The translations under genes and the position numbers were made by a program. A stretch of DNA of 10,992 nt, from positions 1 to 10,992 of the forward strand of contig QGUT01000046.1 of assembly GCA_003242255.1 (NCBI GenBank), read 5' to 3'. Shown here one piece after another: positions 5,956-10,992 of this stretch. The stretch's first letter is position 1. Every line of letters begins with the position of its first letter. Origin of the DNA: Bacillota bacterium (lineage in GTDB: Bacteria > Bacillota > Thermosediminibacteria > Thermosediminibacterales > Thermosediminibacteraceae). The notes beneath the pieces were generated by a model, which had not been told where the DNA came from, searched no databases, and saw only the letters and a program-made list of their open reading frames with translations.

Positions 5956-7005
5956 TTAACTGTTCAACACAATCCTTATATTTTCTTCAAAGGGCGGATA
6001 GATGATCCCCTTTTCGGTGATAAAGGCCGTTATGTTTTCGGCCGGAGTTACATCAAAGGCCGGATTGTAAACTTTAACTCCCTCGGGAGCTGTCCTTTTC
6101 CCGAAGCTGCAGGTCACTTCTTCCGGGTTTCGCTCTTCTATCGGGATGTCTTTGCCCGTCTTTGTGTTAAGGTCTATCGTCGGCGTAGGAGCGGCGACGT
6201 AAAAAGGAATGCCGAAATATTTCGCCAGAATTGAAAGGCCGAAAGTGCCTATCTTGTTGGCGGTGTCGCCGTTGGCCGCGACTCTATCGCACCCCACGAT
6301 TACCGCGTCGACCCAGCCTTTCGACATCACCATAGCGGCCATGTTGTCGCAGATTAAGGTCACGTCGATGCCCGCCTGCATGAGTTCGAGAGCCGTAAGG
6401 CGGGAACCCTGGTTTACAGGCCTCGTCTCATCGGCAAATACCCTCACCTTCCATCCTTTTTCGTGGGCGAGGTAAATCGGCGCCGTAGCCGTCCCGTACC
6501 GGGCAGTGGCCAGCTGTCCCGCATTGCAGTGGGTGATGATGCCGGCTCCGTCGTGCAGAAGGGTCAAGCCGTGCTCGCCGATTTTGCGGCAGATCTCCTC
6601 ATCTTCCCGGTGGATGGCCTCGGCCTCTTCCCTGAGAAGCCCTTTGATTTCCGAAATGGGAAGGTGCTTTGACTCCAGCACCTTTTTCTCCATCCGTTGA
6701 AGCGCCCAGAAGAGGTTCACCGCCGTGGGCCTTGCCGTTGCCAGGTAATCCGACTTTTCCTTGACGTATTTCCAGAAAGAATCAAAGTCCGTTTCCGGCG
6801 CCTCCCGGGCTGCAAAGTAAAGGCCGTAAGCTGCCGCAATCCCGATAGCAGGAGCTCCCCTCACTTCCAAGGTCCTTATGCTCTCCCATATTTCCTGAAC
6901 TGTCGTTTTTTTGCTGTACCTGATCTCGCAGGGCAAAAGCCTCTGATCCAGCATATTGAGGCTTTCTCCGTCCCAGATCAGCGATAAAAGTCCCGTTTTA
7001 GACAT
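5956..7005 (-). CDS. mtnA: S-methyl-5-thioribose-1-phosphate isomerase
   Basis: This 349-residue cytoplasmic enzyme converts 5-methylthioribose-1-phosphate to the ribulose form in the methionine salvage pathway, which recycles methylthioadenosine. The eIF2B-like fold is clear: RGAPAIG (49-55), HCNAG with the catalytic Cys160, ETRPVNQGSRLTA (193-205), and VGCDRVAANGD with the catalytic Asp240 followed by NKIGT. Cys160 and Asp240 fall at the same numbers as in the Bacillus subtilis enzyme, so the start is right. The ATG at 7005 has a G6 ribosome site inside a GC-rich hairpin. It is the last gene of the serine/threonine operon, 64 bases after the symporter, and a terminator follows. No other methionine-salvage gene is in the window. 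Some bacteria use MtnA in other methylthioadenosine routes. Confidence 0.96.
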   Translation of the reverse strand: MSKTGLLSLIWDGESLNMLDQRLLPCEIRYSKKTTVQEIWESIRTLEVRGAPAIGIAAAYGLYFAAREAPETDFDSFWKYVKEKSDYLATARPTAVNLFWALQRMEKKVLESKHLPISEIKGLLREEAEAIHREDEEICRKIGEHGLTLLHDGAGIITHCNAGQLATARYGTATAPIYLAHEKGWKVRVFADETRPVNQGSRLTALELMQAGIDVTLICDNMAAMVMSKGWVDAVIVGCDRVAANGDTANKIGTFGLSILAKYFGIPFYVAAPTPTIDLNTKTGKDIPIEERNPEEVTCSFGKRTAPEGVKVYNPAFDVTPAENITAFITEKGIIYPPFEENIRIVLNS

Positions 7006-7011
7006 AGTAAA

Positions 7012-7045
7012 ACCCCCCGGTATTATTTTAACATTCCGGGGGGGT
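7012..7045 (-). promoter_or_regulatory. GC-rich hairpin enclosing the mtnA Shine-Dalgarno sequence
   Basis: On the minus strand ACCCCCCCGG (7045-7036) pairs with CCGGGGGGT (7020-7012), with one extra C, around a 15-base AU-rich loop. The G6 of the 3' arm is the only good ribosome site of mtnA, ending 7 bases before the ATG. Four U residues follow the stem, so it could also act as a weak terminator for the upstream symporter. Either way it should lower mtnA expression relative to the upstream genes. Confidence 0.6.
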
Positions 7046-7069
7046 GGACAACAAGGGCAGGTATTATTT

Positions 7070-8248
7070 TTAGGCGGTCTTGAGGTTCATGCGCTGAGCT
7101 ATCTTGTCGACTATGAGAGCTATGGCGTTGTCGCCGGATACGTTGCAAGCTGTTCCGAAGCTATCCTGCGTAAGATACAGCGCGATCATCAGGGCAAGTT
7201 CCGCTTCGCCGAAGCCCAGCATGCTCTCGAGAATTCCTAAAGCCGCCATCACCGCGCCGCCGGGAACGCCGGGCGCTGCGACCATGGTGATGCCGAGCAT
7301 TAATATGAAACCTGCCATTTTGCCTAAAGTCACCGGCATACCGCTGAGCATCATTACCGCAATGGCGCAGGTAGTTAGGGTGATGGTGCTGCCGGAAAGG
7401 TGGATGGTGGCGCACAAGGGAACCACGAATTCCCTCACACCCTGCGAGACGCCGTTGTTCTTCGCGCATTCCACGTTTACCGGGATGGTGGCTGCCGAGG
7501 ACTGGGTGCCGATTGCCGTCAAGTAACCGGGTATCTGGTTCTTGAGGCACGTTATTAAACTCTTTCCGCTGTAGAGGCAGGCCACGGTAAACTGGAACAG
7601 TATTATAATGAGGTGACAGGCTATGACTATCACGAAGACCTTGCCGAACACCGACAGAATCCTCGCAACTTCTCCCGCATAGGTCATATTGGCAAATATA
7701 CCGCAAACATGAACCGGCAGTAAGGGAATTATCACATTCGTGATTACCATCTGGATGATCTGCTGGAATTCTGACATGAAGTTATACAGGGTCTTTTCTT
7801 TTATGGCAGCCATGCCGATGCCGAGGATGAACGCTATGATCAGTGCGGACATAACACCCATGATTGGTGGCATGTCAATAGTAAAGAATCCCTGTAACAG
7901 AGCCTCTTCCGGGTTACTCGCCGCAAACTGGCTGCTCTGCTGGACAATACCGGGCAGCAAGGTTGTGGAAACACCGAAAGCGAAAAAGCCGCTGATCAAG
8001 GTGGAAATATACGCTATTGCTGTCGTTATGAAGAGCAACTTGCCGGCACCGGCGCCTAGTTCTGCTATACCGGGCGCCACAAAACCTACTATTATGAGCG
8101 GTATCACGAAAGAGAGGAAATTACCAAATATGGAGTTGAAGGTAACGAGTACCCTCACTACAGGTTCGGGAAGAAAGGAACCTATGAGTATACCCAGAAT
8201 AATTGCAACAACGAGCCTGGGAAGCAGACCCAAATTAAAGCTTTTCAT
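7070..8248 (-). CDS. SLC1-family amino acid:cation symporter, probably serine/threonine
   Basis: This 392-residue polytopic membrane protein belongs to the dicarboxylate/amino acid:cation symporter family (GltPh fold). The serine-rich hairpin-1 tip TQSSAATIP is at 248-256, the TM7 motif ATIHLSGSTIT at 280-290, the hairpin-2 AAPGVPGG at 324-331, and the TM8 binding motif DSFGTACNVSGD at 362-373. Asp362, Thr366, Asn369 and Asp373 match GltPh Asp394, Thr398, Asn401 and Asp405. Gly365 replaces Arg397, the residue that holds the side-chain carboxylate of aspartate, which argues for a neutral substrate. The TM7 NMDGT sequence is replaced by HLSGS. The ATG at 8248 has AAGGAGGT just after the sdaAA stop. 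Operon position next to serine and threonine dehydratases supports serine/threonine uptake; substrate is inference. Confidence 0.9.
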   Translation of the reverse strand: MKSFNLGLLPRLVVAIILGILIGSFLPEPVVRVLVTFNSIFGNFLSFVIPLIIVGFVAPGIAELGAGAGKLLFITTAIAYISTLISGFFAFGVSTTLLPGIVQQSSQFAASNPEEALLQGFFTIDMPPIMGVMSALIIAFILGIGMAAIKEKTLYNFMSEFQQIIQMVITNVIIPLLPVHVCGIFANMTYAGEVARILSVFGKVFVIVIACHLIIILFQFTVACLYSGKSLITCLKNQIPGYLTAIGTQSSAATIPVNVECAKNNGVSQGVREFVVPLCATIHLSGSTITLTTCAIAVMMLSGMPVTLGKMAGFILMLGITMVAAPGVPGGAVMAALGILESMLGFGEAELALMIALYLTQDSFGTACNVSGDNAIALIVDKIAQRMNLKTA

Positions 8249-8260
8249 CCTATAACCTCC

Positions 8261-9118
8261 TTAGATCTTTTCGCTTAATTTTTTGCCTGTGGGCGTTGCA
8301 GCTACACCGCCCATGGCTGTTTCCCTGAGCTTGTAGGACATCATGCAACCGACTTCCTTCATAGCCTCTATAACTTCGTCGGCGGGAATGACGCTCTCAA
8401 TGCCGGCCATCGCCATATCTGCAGCCAAAATAGCCTCCACCGCTCCCATGGCGTTGCGCTTGACGCAGGGCACTTCTACCAGTCCCGCCACCGGATCGCA
8501 CACGAGCCCCATCACCGCTTTCAAAGCCATAGCTACGGCATGGGCCGCCTGCCTGGGAGTTCCCCCGGCCAGTTCCACTACAGCTGCGGCAGCCATAGCA
8601 GAGGCTGACCCGCACTCCGCCTGACAACCTCCCTCGGCACCGGAAAGGGTAGCATGCAGGGCAATTATTTTCCCCACGGCAGCAGCGGTAAAAAGGCTGT
8701 CCACCATTTCGTCCTCGGTCTTGGAGAGTCTTTCGCCCACCGTCAGAATAGCTCCCGGCAGTATGCCGCAGGAACCGGCTGTAGGTGCAGCTACGATTTT
8801 CCCCATAGAGGCGTTGACATTAGATACAGCCATGGCTCTCGCAGCAGCCATCGCCGCCGTGCGTCCCAAAAGGCTCCGGTCGACGGCATTCCACATCTTC
8901 AGACCTTCTCCGCCGGTAATTCCGCTCACCGAGCGGATTTCTTGACTTACACCTTTGTCTGCTGCTTCTTTCATTACCTGAAGGAAAGATCGCATCCGCT
9001 GGAATAGCTCTTCCTCGCTCTTTCCCGTAGATTTTGCTTCCAGTTCTTTGACCAAAGTCGAGATCTTACATCCTCTCTTTTCTGCCGTTGCCACCAGTTC
9101 TTCTATAGTACTGATCAT
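8261..9118 (-). CDS. sdaAA: L-serine dehydratase (ammonia-lyase), iron-sulfur, alpha subunit
   Basis: This 285-residue subunit pairs with SdaAB to deaminate L-serine to pyruvate and ammonia using an oxygen-sensitive [4Fe-4S] cluster. The family motifs APTAGSCGILPGAI (about 111-124), SGAEGGCQAECGSASAMAAA (about 159-178) and CDPVAGLVEVPC (207-218) are present. Cys165, Cys207 and Cys218 have the same spacing (42 and 11) as the cluster cysteines known in the Legionella one-chain enzyme. I prefer the ATG at 9118, with AAAGG 8 bases upstream; an in-frame GTG at 9127 would add three residues but has no ribosome site. It follows sdaAB by 11 bases and precedes the symporter by 12, so it is a tight operon member. 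Confidence 0.96.
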   Translation of the reverse strand: MISTIEELVATAEKRGCKISTLVKELEAKSTGKSEEELFQRMRSFLQVMKEAADKGVSQEIRSVSGITGGEGLKMWNAVDRSLLGRTAAMAAARAMAVSNVNASMGKIVAAPTAGSCGILPGAILTVGERLSKTEDEMVDSLFTAAAVGKIIALHATLSGAEGGCQAECGSASAMAAAAVVELAGGTPRQAAHAVAMALKAVMGLVCDPVAGLVEVPCVKRNAMGAVEAILAADMAMAGIESVIPADEVIEAMKEVGCMMSYKLRETAMGGVAATPTGKKLSEKI

Positions 9119-9129
9119 CTTCTTCACCT

Positions 9130-9786
9130 TTACTCAGAAAATGTTATCACACGGTATATATCTTTAATATTTCCCAAAACCTCTTTTATTTCTCCCGGCA
9201 GTTTTTCGTCGCTTTCTATCATCATCAGAGCTTCCTGGCCCTTTTTCTTCCGGGAAACCCGCATCTGGGCGATATTGATGCCCCTTTCCGCCAAAAGGGC
9301 GGTAACGAGGGCCACTATGCCGGGCCTGTCCTTGTGAACGGTGATGATCGTCGGGTAGTCCCCCGAAAGCTCCACTTCAAAACCATCGATGGCGGTAACC
9401 TTTACTCTGCCTCCACCGATCGAACAGCCGGTGACCTGGGTTTTTTTCGTAGCCCCTTCGAGTTCAAAGCTCACCGTATTGGGGTGGAGACCTTCGCCGC
9501 TTTCTTCGGCAAATAATTGATATTGAAGTCCTCTCTCGTGCGCCTCTTCGAAGGCAGTCTTTATGCGTTCGTCATCGGGCATAAAGCCCAGGAGCCCTGC
9601 GATGACCGCCTTGTCCGTCCCATGGCCGCGGCCCGTCTTGGCGAAGGAATTAAACAGGGTAATCTTCGCCTTTTTTGGTTCCTCTCCCAAGATACTTCTC
9701 GCGAGATTCCCAAGCCTTACGGCACCCGCCGTGTGGGAACTGGACGGACCTATCATCACAGGCCCAATGATGTCAAAAATATCCAA
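9130..9786 (-). CDS. sdaAB: L-serine dehydratase, iron-sulfur, beta subunit with ACT domain
   Basis: This 218-residue partner of SdaAA has an N-terminal SDH-beta domain beginning at DIIGPVMIGPSSSHTAGA (5-22), with GRGHGTDKA near 53-61. A C-terminal ACT domain (about 145-218, YPTIITVHKDRPGIVALV) probably binds an amino acid or helps the subunits associate. Homologues start near this point, so the TTG at 9786 is the likely start: it is the only possible start codon between the GGAGG site and the conserved domain. The spacing of 11 bases and TTG start suggest modest translation. An ATG inside the leader is out of frame. The gene lies 29 bases after the threonine ammonia-lyase and 11 bases before sdaAA. 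Confidence 0.95.
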   Translation of the reverse strand: MDIFDIIGPVMIGPSSSHTAGAVRLGNLARSILGEEPKKAKITLFNSFAKTGRGHGTDKAVIAGLLGFMPDDERIKTAFEEAHERGLQYQLFAEESGEGLHPNTVSFELEGATKKTQVTGCSIGGGRVKVTAIDGFEVELSGDYPTIITVHKDRPGIVALVTALLAERGINIAQMRVSRKKKGQEALMMIESDEKLPGEIKEVLGNIKDIYRVITFSE

Positions 9787-9815
9787 ATGTTGCCATTCCT
9801 CCTTTCTTTTTAAGT

Positions 9816-10992
9816 TTATTGAATATTTATGCTGTAATTGTGCCTTATGAGCACATCTTTTAACCTGTAGATGTGTTCTTCGTCCGATGTCTCCAATTCA
9901 AGCTCCACTTTCGCATAGCCCATGGGCACTTCTTTGGTGGAACGGGTATGCGTCACCGACAGCACGTTGGCTCCGGTTTCGGCTATCAGGTTCAGCAGCT
10001 TACACAGGGTGCCCGGCCTGTCCGGAATGAAAGTGTCCATAAATACTTTCCTTCCGCTCTTTACAAGGCCCTTGTCGATCACTCTTGCCAGAACGTTCAC
10101 GTCGATGTTGCCGCCGCTCAATATGGCTACCACTTTTTTATTCTTCATGTTGGTCAAGCGGTTCAGTATGGCTGCTACAGGCACCGCTCCCGAGCCTTCC
10201 GTCACCACTTTGGCCCTTTCCAGCAAGAGGAGGATGGCGCTGGCGATTTCGTCTTCATCTACCGTGACTATGTCGTCCACGTATTTTTGCACTATCTCAA
10301 AGGTCAGATCCCCTGGGGTCTTCACCGCTATGCCATCGGCTATCGTGGGAGCTCCATCCACCGTGGTCACGGCGTTTTTCGAAATTGACACTGCCATGGA
10401 GGGCACGTTCTTGGTCTGGACCCCGATGACTTTGATTTTCGGGTTTAAGCTTTTTACGGCTATGGCGACCCCGGATATCAAACCTCCGCCGCCTATGGGC
10501 ACCAGCACCGCGTCAGCATCCGGCAAATCTTCCAATATCTCCAGTCCGATAGTGCCCTGGCCCGCAATTACATATGGGTCGTTAAAAGGGTGAATGAAAG
10601 TTGCCCCGGTTTCCTCCTGGATTTTCTTCGCCATCGCATAGGCTTCGTCGTATATTACGCCGTGTAGCACTACTTCTGCGCCGTACTTCCTGGTAGCAGA
10701 AACTTTAGAAAGAGGTGCGTTTTGGGGCATGACTATGGTCGACTTTATGCCGTAAGACGTGGCTCCGAGGGCGACTCCCTGGGCGTGGTTGCCGGCAGAA
10801 GAAGCAATTACCCCCCTTTGTTTTTCTTCTTCCGTGAGGTGAGCGATTTTGTTGTAAGCCCCTCTGATCTTGAAGGAACCCGTCTTCTGGAGATTCTCCA
10901 TCTTCAGATACACGCTGTTGCCGCTCATCTCACTCAAAGTGGTGTTGTGGACTAATCCCGTCTTGTACGCTACTTTGCTCAAGACCTCTCTA
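9816..10992 (-). CDS. ilvA: Threonine ammonia-lyase with C-terminal ACT domain (5' end beyond window)
   Basis: This PLP enzyme converts L-threonine to 2-oxobutyrate and ammonia. About 391 residues are visible. The PLP lysine is in KTGSFKIRGAYNKI, followed by SSAGNHAQGVA, the phosphate-binding GGGGLISG, EGSGAVPVAA and SGGNIDVN. A C-terminal ACT domain begins near FMDTFIPDRPGTL. The total of about 400 residues fits the medium, single-ACT form, which is often catabolic, rather than the roughly 500-residue biosynthetic enzyme. The TTG at 10982 is not the true start: the frame is open to the edge, reading REVLSKVAYKT, and homologues have about a dozen residues more before this point. It leads the serine-degradation genes, which favours a fermentative role, though supply of 2-oxobutyrate for isoleucine is possible. 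The symbol tdcB is used for some relatives. Confidence 0.95.
   Translation of the reverse strand, partial: REVLSKVAYKTGLVHNTTLSEMSGNSVYLKMENLQKTGSFKIRGAYNKIAHLTEEEKQRGVIASSAGNHAQGVALGATSYGIKSTIVMPQNAPLSKVSATRKYGAEVVLHGVIYDEAYAMAKKIQEETGATFIHPFNDPYVIAGQGTIGLEILEDLPDADAVLVPIGGGGLISGVAIAVKSLNPKIKVIGVQTKNVPSMAVSISKNAVTTVDGAPTIADGIAVKTPGDLTFEIVQKYVDDIVTVDEDEIASAILLLLERAKVVTEGSGAVPVAAILNRLTNMKNKKVVAILSGGNIDVNVLARVIDKGLVKSGRKVFMDTFIPDRPGTLCKLLNLIAETGANVLSVTHTRSTKEVPMGYAKVELELETSDEEHIYRLKDVLIRHNYSINIQ

Noticed and set aside
9922..10593. Long plus-strand open frame of 223 codons opposite the threonine ammonia-lyase gene
   Set aside because: It is the antisense shadow of a gene with clear PLP and ACT motifs; its translation is low-complexity Ser/Thr/Pro-rich without a recognisable domain.
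10980..10982. TTG as the start of the threonine ammonia-lyase
   Set aside because: The frame continues open to the window edge and homologues have extra N-terminal residues; the true start is outside the window.
1..10992. CRISPR arrays, insertion sequences, tRNA or rRNA genes, phage or toxin-antitoxin genes
   Set aside because: No spaced direct repeats, transposase, terminal inverted repeats, tRNA-like cloverleaf or phage-like frame was seen on reading both strands.

Overview
The window looks like a chromosomal segment of an anaerobic, probably thermophilic, spore-forming Firmicute of the class Clostridia. The reasons are a cortex-type CwlD amidase, an oxygen-sensitive Fe-S L-serine dehydratase in two subunits, a rubrerythrin, strong AGGAGG ribosome sites, and gene families typical of Thermosediminibacter/Thermoanaerobacter-like genomes. 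The genus is inference. Every gene except the rubrerythrin is on the minus strand, so transcription mostly runs from right to left.

Right block (10992 to about 5924): an amino-acid catabolic operon in the order threonine ammonia-lyase (5' end beyond the window), sdaAB, sdaAA, an SLC1-type symporter, then mtnA, closed by an intrinsic terminator. The two dehydratases deaminate threonine and serine to 2-oxobutyrate and pyruvate. The symporter lacks the arginine used to hold acidic substrates, so it fits a neutral amino-acid importer feeding them. mtnA (methionine salvage) is an unexpected last gene. Its Shine-Dalgarno sequence lies in the 3' arm of a GC-rich hairpin.

Middle block (5850 to 3008): mannose-1-phosphate guanylyltransferase, translationally coupled to a 104-residue protein that looks like a CapA-family protein with its catalytic middle removed; then cwlD, whose Shine-Dalgarno sequence is in a 14-bp stem; then signal peptidase I with its own consensus promoter. 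This is a cell-envelope/sporulation neighbourhood. A bidirectional hairpin terminator at 2978-3009 separates it from the convergent rubrerythrin gene.

Left block (2400 to 1): a 434-base intergenic region holding two inverted LacI-family-like operators around a putative promoter, then a TRAP transporter operon: the lipoprotein solute-binding subunit dctP, a perfect 16-bp hairpin, and dctM, which runs off the left edge. No small membrane subunit (dctQ) lies between dctP and dctM. This block is visibly more AT-rich than the right block.

No CRISPR array, insertion sequence, tRNA, rRNA or phage gene was seen. I found no convincing wholly new system. The points most worth a second look are the collapsed CapA gene, the two Shine-Dalgarno-sequestering hairpins, the paired operators, the intercistronic hairpin of the TRAP operon, and the altered ion/substrate-site residues of the SLC1 transporter.
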